From positions 67,501 through 131,500 of the forward strand of contig NC_134889.1 of the NCBI RefSeq assembly GCF_041734735.1: DNA of 64,000 nt. The letters are read 5' to 3'. This stretch comes from Babylonia areolata (taxonomy: Eukaryota; Mollusca; Gastropoda; Neogastropoda; Buccinidae). A program made the translations under genes and the position numbers. Positions 32,282-43,126 of this stretch are shown piece by piece (within the stretch, counting starts at the first letter, position 1; every line of letters starts with the position of its first letter). Under the pieces are notes generated by a model. It was not told the DNA's origin. It saw only the letters and a list, made by a program, of their open reading frames with translations, and did no database searches.

Positions 32282-32479
32282 AAGCGTGTAGGGGAGGAGA
32301 GGGGATGAGGGCGTGGACCATGTCAGTGAAGGAGCAGAGAGGGGGGAGGGGGGAGGACGGTGCCGAACACATGATTGCAGATGAGGTGTGGGATTGCAGC
32401 GCCATTTTAGCATGACTGATGGAGGCAGGGAGAGTGACTGCCCCTGACAGCAAGCTGTGTGCTGTGAGGCAAGAGTCAA
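32282..32479. other. Unassigned intronic sequence
   Basis: Purine-rich mixed sequence; no gene, RNA or element recognised. Confidence 0.3.
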
Positions 32480-32672
32480 TGGGGAGAGAATGCACAGCGT
32501 CACATGGAATTTGTGCTGACTGGAATTCAGGGAGAGAGAGAGAGAGAACGCACAGCGTCACATGGAATTTGTGCTGACTGGAATTCAGGGAAAGAGAGAG
32601 AGAGAGAGAACGCACAGCGTCACATGGAATTTGTGCTGACTGGAATTCAGGGAGAGAGAGAGAGAGAGTTTC
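32480..32672 (+). repeat. ~58-62 bp minisatellite, three copies
   Basis: Unit: GAGAACGCACAGCGTCACAT then GGAATTTGTGCTGACTGGAA and a GA run of varying length. Confidence 0.88.
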
Positions 32673-32759
32673 TATTAGAGTAAGTGGGATAAGCATGTAA
32701 ATGCCCTCAGAACAGAGGGTTAAATGAAGTTAAAATATTCATAAAAGTAACTACCGGTA

Positions 32760-32786
32760 AACACAGTTATTGAATTTCAGACAGAA

Positions 32787-32831
<45 letters not shown>

Positions 32832-33235
32832 ATCCATCCATCCATCCATCCACACACATCCATCCATCCACACATCCACCCACACATCCACACATACATC
32901 CACACATAAATCCACACACACATCCACATATACATCCACACATAAATCCACACACACATCCACATATAAATCCACACACACATCCACATATAAATCCACA
33001 CACACATCCACATATAAATCCACACACACATCCACATATACATCCACACATCCACATATGCATCTACACATACATCCACACATCCACACATAAATCCATA
33101 CATACATCCACACATCCACATATACATCCACACATACGTCCACACATCCACATATACATCCACACATCCACATATACATCCACACATCCACCCACACATC
33201 CACATATACCTCCACACATCCATCCATCCATACAT
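32760..33235 (+). repeat. CA and CACATCCA(TA) microsatellite complex
   Basis: (CA)n 32790-32829, (CATC)n, then a nested CACACATCCACATATA/AATCC pattern of 8-, 12- and 26-bp periods to 33235. Long Trp/Cys-rich minus frames are artefacts. Confidence 0.9.
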
Positions 33236-33469
33236 AAATACATAACCACGCATATGTTTATAGAGTTGACCTGCACATATTTGCTTGAATGACAAAAAAG
33301 CACACAAGTGCACCTGCACTAATATATCTGCAAATGGATTCAGATAAAAACACATATTAAGTAAACAGATTTGTATTTGAAAAGAGAGAGATCCAGAGAC
33401 AGAGAGCGAGCATTGAGTGTTCGTGAGGGAAGTGTGTGAGCAGCTCATCCATGCTTGTGGAGAGCTGTC
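33236..33469. other. Unassigned intronic sequence
   Basis: AT-rich then GA-rich; nothing recognised. Confidence 0.3.
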
Positions 33470-33830
33470 TGGTGGTGACACATCTGCCAGGTGGTGACAC
33501 ATCTGCCTGGTGGTGACACATCTGCCTAGAAAACGAGAGAATCTGAGTGTGTGGGATCGAACACCCCCCTCGACTACTAGACCTTGACTGGTTGTCTGGA
33601 CGCTTGTCATTCAGATGAGGCGATGACCCAAAGTCCCAGCTGTAGCATGCAATTAGCAAACATTAAAGAACACACAGCAACAAAGGTTTTTTTGTTTGTT
33701 TTTTCTCAAGGCCTGACTAAGCGCGTTGTGTTATGCTGCTGGTTAGGCATCTGCTTGGCAGATGTGGTGTAGCGTATATGCATTTGTCCGAACGCAGTGA
33801 CGCCTCCTTGAGCTACTGATACTGATACTG
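33470..33830 (+). mobile_element. tRNA-headed SINE (family B) with triplicated head
   Basis: The tRNA-like head GGTGGTGACACATCTGCCT..GAGAGAATCTGAGTGTGTGG-GATCGAAC is followed by a body with GATGAGGCGATGACCCAAAG, CAGCATGCA-like TAGCATGCAATTAGCAAACA, and a 3' part CGTTGTGTTATGCTGCTGGT...GACGCCTCCTTGAGCTACTG with an (ACTGAT)n tail. I recognise this arrangement as a repeat frequent in gastropod genomes. The first ~19 bp of the head occur three times in tandem (33470-33528). Confidence 0.72.
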
Positions 33831-34209
33831 TCTATAGCAAGATTTTGAAGAAAAATTCACTCCAGTATATGTGTGTGTGTGCACGTGGCTGAAGCTTAAC
33901 TGAACAGGAAACGAATGATGAAATGCCCAAGAAAGGAACGATGAAATGCCCAAAGGCACCTTTCATTTGGTTCAACCCAATAGTCAACCTGCTGTGCAAA
34001 TGACTCCATGTTTGTAAAAACACTTCTGACTTCGGTGTGTGATGGAAGATAAGACTTCAGTAGAAATCCTGCTGTGTAATGACACTTTGTAAAACACTTT
34101 GAGTTTGGTCTGTGAGAGAAGGATATATATAAGTATTAATGAAAATAGATGAGTTTGGTCTTTGAGGGAAGGATCTATGTAAGTGTCAATGAAAATAGAT
34201 AACCATTTT
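33831..34209 (+). other. Intronic sequence grading into diverged 59-bp units
   Basis: From about 34020 diverged forms of the 59-bp unit can be seen (TTCGGTGTGTGATGGAAGAT, TTTGGTCTGTGAGAGAAGGA). Otherwise nothing recognised. Confidence 0.4.
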
Positions 34210-34218
34210 GGTATGTGA

Positions 34219-34572
34219 TGACGGGCACAATAGCCCAGTGGTTAAAGCGTTGGACTCTCAATCTCAGGGTCCCGGGTTCGAATCTTGGTGACGGCGCCTG
34301 GTGGGTAGAGGGTGGAGATTTTTCCAATCTCACAGGTCAACATATGTGCAGACCTGCTAGTGCCTGAATCCCCTTCGTGTGTATGCGCAAGCAGAAAATC
34401 AAATACGCACATAAGATCCTGTAATCCATGTCAGCGTTCGGTTGGTTATGGAAGCAAGAATATACCCAGCATGCACACCCCCGAAAGCGGAGTATGGCTG
34501 CCTAGATGGCGGGGTAAAAACGGTCATACACGTAAAACCCCACTCATGTACATATGAGTGAACGAAGAAGAA
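34219..34572 (+). mobile_element. Full-length tRNA-headed SINE (family A) with target duplication
   Basis: 354 bp: tRNA-like head with A box (TAGCCCAGTGGTTAAAGC) and B box (GGGTTCGAATCTTGGTG), body with GGCGCCTGGTGGGTAGAGGG and CAGACCTGCTAGTGCCTGAA, 3' end with GGCGGGGTAAAAACGGTCAT and a GAAGAAGAA tail. It is flanked by the 9-bp direct repeat GGTATGTGA (34210-34218 and 34573-34581), a target-site duplication. The internal pol III promoter looks complete. It sits in the diverged edge of the 59-bp array. Confidence 0.9.
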
Positions 34573-34581
34573 GGTATGTGA

Positions 34582-35800
34582 CAAATAATGATAGGTAATA
34601 AAGGATATGTGTAAGTATCAGTGATAATGGATTATAGGTAATAAAGGATGTGTGTAAGTATCAGTGATAATGGATTATAGGTAATAAAGGATATGTGTAA
34701 GTATCAATGATAATGGATTATAGGTAATAAAGGATGTGTGTAAGTATCAGTGATAATGGATAATCCTTTAGGTCTTTGAGGGAAGACAGGATCTATGTAT
34801 CAGTGATAATTGATGATCCTTTTGATATGTGACGGAAGAAACGATTCATGTATCATAATAATAGATGCTGCTTTTGATGTTTGAGGGAAGATAGAATCTG
34901 TGTTAAGTATCAGTAATGATAGATACTCCTTTTGGTGTGTGACGGAAAATAAGATATATGTAAGTATCAATAATAATTGATACTCTTTTTTGTATGTTGG
35001 GGAAGATAGGATCTGTGTAAGTATCAATAGTAATAGAAACTCCTTTTGGTGTGTGACGGAAGATAGGATCTGTGAAAGTATCAGTATGACAGTAGTAATA
35101 GATACTTCTTTTGGTGTGTGACGGAAGATAGGATCTGTGTAAGTATCAATAATAATAGATACTTCTTTTGGCGTGTGATGGAAGATAGGATCTGTGAAAG
35201 TATCAGTATGACGGTAGTAATAGATACTTCTTTTGGTGTGTGATGGAAGATAGGATCTGTGTAAGTATCAATAGTAATAGATACTTCTTTTGGTGTGTGA
35301 CAGAAGATAGGATCTGTGTAAGTAAGGATCTGTGTAAGTATCAATAGTAATAGATACTTCTTTTGGTGTGTGACAGAAGATAGGATCTGTGTAAGTATCA
35401 GTATGACAGTAGTAATAGATACTTCTTTTGGTGTGTGACAGAAGATAGGATCTGTGTAAGTATCAATAGTAATAGATACTTCTTTTGGTGTGTGACAGAA
35501 GATAGGATCTGTGTAAGTATCAGTATGACAGTAGTAATAGATACTTCTTTTGGTGTGTGACGGAAGATAGGATCTGCGTAAGTATCAGTATGACAGTAGT
35601 AATAGATACTTCTTTTGGTGTGTGATGGAAGATAGGATCTGTGTAAGTATCAGTATGACAGTAGTAATAGATGCTCCTTTTGGCCTGTGATGGAAGACAG
35701 GAACAGTGTAAGTATCAATAATAAAAGATAATCCTTTTGGTGTGTGATACAAGGTAGGATCTGTGGAAGTATCCATAATGAAAGATAATCCTTTTGGTGT
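34582..35800 (+). repeat. ~59-bp minisatellite, graded
   Basis: Unit: GGAAGATAGGATCTGTGTAA, GTATCAATAGTAATAGATAC and TTCTTTTGGTGTGTGA. A first block (34582-34760) is a 44-bp sub-unit (GTAATAAAGGATGTGTGTAA, GTATCAGTGATAATGGATTA). Central copies (35100-35660) are near identical; a second sub-type has CAGTATGACAG. Edges are diverged. Confidence 0.9.
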
Positions 35801-35804
35801 GCTC

Positions 35805-37840
35805 ATGGACACAATAGGACACAGTGTGCTGATGACAACACGATAGAACACATTATGCTGATGATAGGACACGTGCTGACAATAGGACAGAATAGGGCAC
35901 AGTGTGCTGATGACAGGACACAATAGGACACAGTGTGCTGATGATAGGACACAGTGTGCAACACACAGTGTGCTGACGACAGGACACGATAGGACACAGT
36001 GTGTTGACGATAGGACACGATAGGACCCAGTGTGTTGACGATAGGACATGATATGACCCAGTGTGTTGACTATAGGACATGATAGGACACAGTGTGCTGA
36101 TGATAGGACCCAGTCTGTTGACGATAGGACATGATAGGACACAGTGTGCTGATGATAGGACACAGTGTGCTGACGACAGGACATGATAGGACAGAGTGTG
36201 CTGATGATAGGACAGAGTGTGCTGATGATAGGACACAGTGTGCTGATGATAGGACACAGTGAGCTGATGATAGGACACAGTGTGTGACACACAGTGTGCT
36301 GACAATAGGACACAGTGTGTTGACGATAGGACATGATAGGACACAGTGTGCTGATGATAGGACACAGTGTGCTGACGATAGGACATGATAGGACACAGTG
36401 TGCTGATGATAGGACCCAGTCTGTTGACGATAGGACATGATAGGACACAGTGTGCTGATGATAGGACACAGTGTGCTGACGACAGGACATGATAGGACAC
36501 AGTGTGCTGATGATAGGACAGAGTGTGCTGATGATAGGACATGATAGGACACAGTGTGCTGATGATAGGACACAGTGTGCTGATGATAGGACACAGTGAG
36601 CTGATGATAGGACACAGTGTGTGACACACAGTGTGCTGACAATAGGACACAGTGTGTTGACGATAGGACATGATAGGACACAGTGTGCTGATGATAGGAC
36701 ACAGTGTGCTGACGATAGGACATGATAGGACACAGTGTGCTGATGATAGGCCATGATAGGACACAGTGTATTGACGACAGGACATGATAGGACACAGTGT
36801 GCTGATGATAGGACACAGTGTGCTCATGATAGGACAGTGTGCTGATGACAGGACACGATAGGACACAGTGTGCTGATGACAGGACATGATAGGACACAGT
36901 GTGCTCATGATAGGACATGATAGGACACAGTGTGCTCATGATAGGACACAGTGTGCTGATGATAGGACATGATAGGACACAGTGTGCTGATGACAGGACA
37001 TGATAGGACACAGTGTGCTCATGATAGGACATGATAGGACACAGTGTGCTCATGATAGGACACAGTGTGCTGATGATAGGACACAATAGGACACAGTGTG
37101 CTGATGATAGGACACAGTGTGCTGATGATAGGACACGATAGGCCACAGTGTGCTGATGATAGGCCACAGTGTGCTGATGATAGGACACAATAGGACACAA
37201 TGTGCTGATGATAGGACACAGTGTGCTGATGACAGGACATGATAGGACACAGTGTGCTGATGATAGGACACGATAGGACACAGTGTGCTGATGATAGGAC
37301 ACAGTGTGCTGATGATAGGACACAATAGGACACAATGTGCTGATGATAGGACACAGTGTGCTTACGACAGGACATGATAGGACACAGTGTGCTGACGATA
37401 GGACACAGTGTGCTGATGACAGGACATGATAGGACACAGTGTGCTGATGACAGGACACGATAGGACACTGTGTGCTGACGATAGGACACAGTGTGCTGAC
37501 GACAGGACACGATAGGACAAAGTGTGCTGATGATAGGACATGATAGGACACAGTGTGCTGATGACAGGACATGATAGGACACTGTGTGCTGACGATAGGA
37601 CACAGTGTGCTGACGACAGGACACGATAGGACACAGTGTGCTGACGATAGGACATGATAGGACACAGTGTGCTGACGATAGGACACAGTGTGCTGACAAC
37701 ATGACACAATAGGACACAGTGTGCTGATGATAGGACACAGTGTGTTGATGATAGGACACGAAAGGACACAGTGTGCTGACCGATAGGACACAGTGTGCTG
37801 ATGATAGGACACAGTGTGCTGACGACAGGACACGATGCCT
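35805..37840 (+). repeat. 20-bp minisatellite (GATAGGACACAGTGTGCTGAT)
   Basis: About 2 kb of a 20-21 bp unit and shorter 10-bp GATAGGACAT forms, nested into longer blocks; for example the ~330-bp block at 36060-36350 repeats at 36370-36650. The 591-codon open minus frame is an artefact of 63-bp super-units. Confidence 0.93.
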
Positions 37841-37959
37841 CCCACAACTAGCGCTGTCTGTCAGTCCCACTGTTGAGTTGATTGGTCAGTCCCACACCCT
37901 GCCTGCACACACTGCTGTTCGTTTCTCCACCACGTGCCCTGTCTGCCTGTATTGGCTAG

Positions 37960-38632
37960 GGAATTTAGATTAAAGTTTGCGTTAGGTCCATTCGTTTCTC
38001 CGCCACGTGCCCTGTCTGCCTGTATTGGTTAGGGAATTTAGATTAAAGTTTGCGTTAGGTCCATTCGTTTCTCCGCCACATGCCCTGTCTGCCTATATAG
38101 GCCAGGGAATTTAGATTAAAGTTTGCGTTAGATCCATTCATTTCTCCGCCACATGCCCTGTCTGCCTATATAGGCCAGGGAATTTAGATTAAAGTTTGCG
38201 TTAGGTCCATTCGTTTCTCCGCCACGTGCCCTGTCTGCCTGTATTGGTTAGGGAATTTAGATTAAAGTTTGCGTTAGGTCCATTCGTTTCTCCGCCACAT
38301 GCCCTGTCTGCCTATATAGGCCAGGGAATTTAGATTAAAGTTTGCGTTAGGTCCATTCGTTTCTCCGCCACGTGCCCTGTCTGCCTATATAGGCCAGGGA
38401 ATTTAGATTAAAGTTTGCGTTAGGTCCATTCGTTTCTCCGCCACGTGCCATGTCTGCCTATATAGGCCAGTGAATTTAGATTACAGTTTGCGTTAGGTCC
38501 ATTCGTTTCTCCGCCACTGTATAGGCTAGGGAATTTAGATTCAATTTTGCGTTAGGTCCATTCGTTTCTCCGCCACGTGCCCTGTCTGCCTATATAGGCT
38601 AGGGAATTTAGATTCAAGTTTGCGTTGGGTCC
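37960..38632 (+). repeat. 73-bp minisatellite
   Basis: Nine copies: GTTAGGTCCATTCGTTTCTC, CGCCACGTGCCCTGTCTGCC, GGGAATTTAGATTAAAGTTT. The last copy ends where the inverted-arm element begins. 37841-37959 is a short unique lead-in whose end already matches the unit. Confidence 0.93.
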
Positions 38633-39385
38633 AAATATGAGCAACAAAACGATCTTTTTACGATAAAATAGAATAAATCATACTGATCACACTGATAGGT
38701 TTACGACTGTAGGGGGGCGGGAACATCATTAGATTTTGATTTTTAATGTCCAGAATCGTCTGTTTTTATTACTTCTGCCCGTGTGAGAGAGTCTTACAAA
38801 GAGTCGCACGGCAAGAACATGCAAAGGTTACACAAGCGCGGTATAAGGGGTCGCCAGAGGAAAGCGTTCAGCGTGGTACAGTACATGTGACTGACTGCTG
38901 CCACGCTGATGCTGATCTGTGAGCAGGTCACTGCAGCAGACAACTGATTCTAAACAGAAAGCTAGGAGAGAGCTCTTTGGGGTAAAAAAGAAACAAACAC
39001 TTTCAGTTTCATGCATTTTATACAAAACTGTTAGAAGACGCAAATTCACTTTTATGAATGTTTTCCAGTTGATTACCATTCATGACATATCATAAAGAAT
39101 GAAATTGGTATTATACCAACTGCAAAGGTGAATTTATGAAGGCAGCACAGGATCATTTAGTTCGTAAGTACAATTTTGTTGATATTTTATGCAATGCGCA
39201 ACTTGGATACACTCCATGCTCTGCGTATTAACGTGTAGAATATAAATATCTAAATATGTGTTAACTAGGTTCGGTTACAATGAACATTATCGGCGCTCTG
39301 TCCAGACAATAAATTCTGAAAGTACGGAGGGCAGATGATGGCAAAATGGAATATCATGTCTTGATGTGAAAAGAACGGTATGAAA
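38633..39385 (+). repeat. Left inverted arm
   Basis: Matches the reverse complement of 46848-47448 through landmarks such as GGTATAAGGGGTCGCCA, AATTCACTTTTATGAATGTT and GATCATTTAGTTCGTAAG, and reaches TGTCTTGATGTGAAAAGAAC, whose partner lies at 44264-44290. Confidence 0.8.
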
Positions 39386-40984
39386 TACATATTTTTCTTT
39401 GGAAATGAACCGGTATTTGGAAATGTGACTCACAAACCCTGGCACAGTAGATGTCGATTTAGCATGGAATATAAATAATAATCATAATGATAACAATGGA
39501 TCATAAATTTTATTAATGATTATGTAAAACTTTGTTGTAACATATGTAACATTGAATCCAGGTTACCTAAACTAAATTTCCGGACATATATGTTTGAATT
39601 ACTGGATTTATGATGATGATAGTAATGAATCTATTGTGCAATCCTTTGCCCATGAAATGAAATCAAAGTATGTGCAAAATTATGTATTTTATTTGTGATA
39701 GCGTATGTGGCAAGGGGCCTTAATTTTCATAAGAGATTTATAGAATTAAAACATCCTTGCTCTCAATGCCAAGTTGTGACAAAGTGCAACTGGTGGTAAA
39801 GGGTTGTGAATTATTGTTTGGATTCGGTTTGGATAAAAGAATTGAAACATTAAAGGGAATAACTTTGGATCTATTTTGCAATTGATCTTTATCCTGCCAG
39901 CGACGCCACTTTGTAGCCGAGTGGTGTATTGAAGGGACGGTACAAAAGAATTACTGATGATTGTATTAAAGGATAGAAAAGTTCCACGCGCAGGCCAGAA
40001 ACATGTAGAGGCCAGTCACGAAATGGTTTTCTATTATTTAATTTACAATATTTATGAGAAGATAAAAGAGAAGAAGATAAAAAAAATAGTGCAAATGATA
40101 CATAGTGAGATGTTGGCCTCAGGGATAATGCACAACACACACTGCTTGCGACACAGCTAGAGAGAGAGAGAGAGCAGGCTGTAGCCAATGACTGGCCAGG
40201 TGGAAAAGTGACCAGTGATCACCCACTCCATCTAATTATGCAAGTTAAGCAAACTGCACTGACGCTAGCACGGCGCGTGAAGTGAATTGGCTCAAATCCC
40301 ACTAAATTTGATAAGCATTGTGTTTCTTACAAGGTGTTCAATGATAGATTTCTAAATGATTCCTGAACCGATTCACGTCGGATAGGTCGCAAAAGAAAGA
40401 GCTCAACGCCTACTTTCTAATGAGTATGAAATGAAGTGTTGATTATCAAAGATGAATTTATAATATTAATTTAAGTCACCTGAAAAGGGTCAGTTTTAGC
40501 GAGCTTGTCGCTGAAAATTATAAACTGCGTTAAATCAGTTAACCTAGGCAAACACAAATGGAATAGATTTAAAGATGGAATTTCGACAATTCTGCCAGTA
40601 TGTAATACTTGTAGTTTACTGATCCGACAAAAGAGATATTTAATTAAATATGCTGTGTCACAAACACAAATTTCTGCTCACCCAATGGCGTACAGTAACA
40701 CTACTTGAAGCTTAGCGTCAGTTGAAATCTTTACACTGACGAACGATTGAATTGAAATCAAGCATGCTTCTAACTGATTAAACTGTGTGTGAGAGCACAA
40801 CAAATATAATATTAGAGTGAACGATACAGAGACTTGATATAATAGATGTTTAGAGAATAGGTTTATAATGGGCTTTGCACTCAAACCGGGAATGGTGTCA
40901 CACATTCTGTGCAAGCGTTGAAGACTGCCAAGTTAGTTGCGAAAAAGGCGTCTGCTATAGCTAATCTTTCAGCTTGTGCTGTGA

Positions 40985-41878
40985 GTTTTTTTTGTGTGTT
41001 TTGTTTTGTTTTTGTTTTGTTTTTTGCTGCCCCATCATCTGCACCGTTTCGGTGGCATTACTCCCACGCCGTTCATTTAAATTCCCCCATACACGGCCAC
41101 ACCCGGGTTCGTCCGTCGCAATTCTAGCGTCGGCAGTCCACAGGGAACCATCGATGTTAGGTCGCCAGGAGGCCACACACCAGAGGAGACCCTGCACTGC
41201 TGCTGAGTCACTTTAGTGGTGTTCAGTGGTGCCTGTTCTGTTTTAACGTACTTAGGACACCACCTACTAAGCCCCCTACTAACGACAATAATGGCTTAGT
41301 CGCAGAGCCAGACTGAGTGAGCGTCCCTCCCAGATTGGAGACTGCCACCACGTCCCTCAAACAACAGCCCCCCATGAATCTGCCGACACTGACGACATTG
41401 ACAGGACTCACCCCAAGCACGGAAGTGGAGGGGTATCGAAACTGAGGTCACCATGAGAGCAGGGCATGAAAGGCCACAGACTTTGAGACTATTTTGTTTA
41501 TATTGATGACGATGAAGGATGATGACGATGACGATGATGATGACGATGTTACTGTGGAGGTCCATTTTGGTTTGGGACTGCGTGACAAGGCTGTACTCTA
41601 CGCTTCCTGTCATAATGATATCCTGGCGTTAACCAGGCCCGAGAGATACAGACACTTGCAGTGTTGGTCAGGTAATTAGAGCAACACACCCAAAGACGCA
41701 TCCTTGAAGTGGATGACACACGACTGTGTGGTCCCAGTCTCCCCATTTAAGCCCACAGCACACTCAACTCTGGGTAGGAGCCGGCCACGGGCCGAAAAAC
41801 CCACCTCCGCTGGGATTCGAACCCGCATCCTCCCAGCCGTCAGTCCGCGACGCTAACCACTTTGCCACGGTGGCGAGT
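40985..41878 (-). mobile_element. tRNA-headed retroposon of about 0.9 kb with A-rich tail
   Basis: Read on the minus strand: GCCACCGTGGCAAAGTGGTT and GATGCGGGTTCGAATCCCAG (A and B boxes of a tRNA-like pol III promoter, 41876-41806), a long body with a small GAT microsatellite (41500-41550), and a 3' tail rich in A (AAAACAAAACAAAAACAAAA, 41040-40985). Much longer than a usual SINE. Either one composite retroposon or a SINE head next to unrelated repeat. Confidence 0.55.
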
Positions 41879-42342
41879 TGAACTACAGTTAGTAGCCAGT
41901 CGTATTGAGCACTTGGCTACGTATTAATGATTACCTAAAACCTTATGACATATTTAACATGGAACCCAAAATACCTAAACTAACTTCCCCACCCTGGATG
42001 ATTTTATTTTTTCAGAAACAATGCAGGCTCTCCATTTTCACATAAATTCTCCCCAGTGTTTAACTGTTTAAAGTACTACTGTTCATCTTATGAAATGAGA
42101 ATTGTATAATTTATATCACCTACCAAAAGTTATCCTCTTTATCTGAAGAATTGTGATTAAAAAATTAAAAAATAAAAATCCGGATTCTTTGTACCTTTGT
42201 ATTCGATTAATCACCATAAAACTGATTAGTGTTATCCTCACAGTGAACAAATATGTAGGATTGCAGGAGAACAAAATGTAATAAAAGTAAAACTATGAGA
42301 AAAAACCAAAACCAAACAACAATAACAACAACAACAACTAAC

Positions 42343-42920
42343 AAGACTCACTTGTGATACACTTTAAAAAAAATCCAAGCTTTTTATGTATTGAGTATAA
42401 TGCATTTACTGTTATATTTATATTTTTTATATTCTCTAAACTTGGCACTTTGATCTGATATTCGACCCAACAAAAGATCTGTCATTATTATCATATTTTG
42501 TTCAAACAAGAACTTCTTTTGCTAAGCATGGAAGTTTTGTTTATTGCAAACGTTTTGGTGCAGACAGTAAAACAAGGGAAATTACTCAGCTGGGGGACTT
42601 AGTTTGCTTTAAACTGATCTTTCTCATCTTAAACATTACATTTTGAAATTATACTCAATACATAAAAAGCTTGGATGTTTTTTAAAAAGTGCATCACAAG
42701 TGAGTCTTGAAGGCCTTGCCTCTCTTGTTTCAAAATGTAATGTTTAAGATGAGAAAGATCAGTTTAAAGCAAATTAAGTCCCCTAGCATTAATTAGAGTA
42801 ATTTCCCTTTTTTACTATCTGCAAATGATAATAATGACTGCTCTTGTTGTTGGGTCAGAATATCAGATCAAAGTGCCAAGTTTAGAGAATACAAAAAATA
42901 TGAATACAACAGTAAATGCA
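42343..42920. repeat. Two interleaved inverted repeats
   Basis: Arm A 42343-42399 pairs with 42650-42708 (AAGACTCACTTGTGAT... with ATCACAAGTGAGTCTT); arm B 42400-42649 pairs with 42728-42920 (CATCTTAAACATTACATTTTG with CAAAATGTAATGTTTAAGATG). Order is A-B-A'-B', so two hairpins cannot form at once. It looks like two overlapping or head-to-head copies of a small AT-rich MITE. Confidence 0.75.
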
Positions 42921-43092
42921 GTTTGCATATAATTAGGCTTCATTTTAATTTTTTTGTGCCCATCCCAGAGGTGCAATATTGTTTTAAACAAGATGACTGG
43001 AAAGAACTGAATTTTTCCTATTTTTATGCCTAATTTGGTGTCGACTGACAAAGTATTTGCAGAGAAAATGTCAATGTTAAAGTTTACCACGG

Positions 43093-43126
<34 letters not shown>

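Noticed and set aside
35585-37870. 389-591 codon His/Cys/Ser-rich minus-strand frames
   Set aside because: Artefact of the 20-21 bp array with 63-bp super-units.
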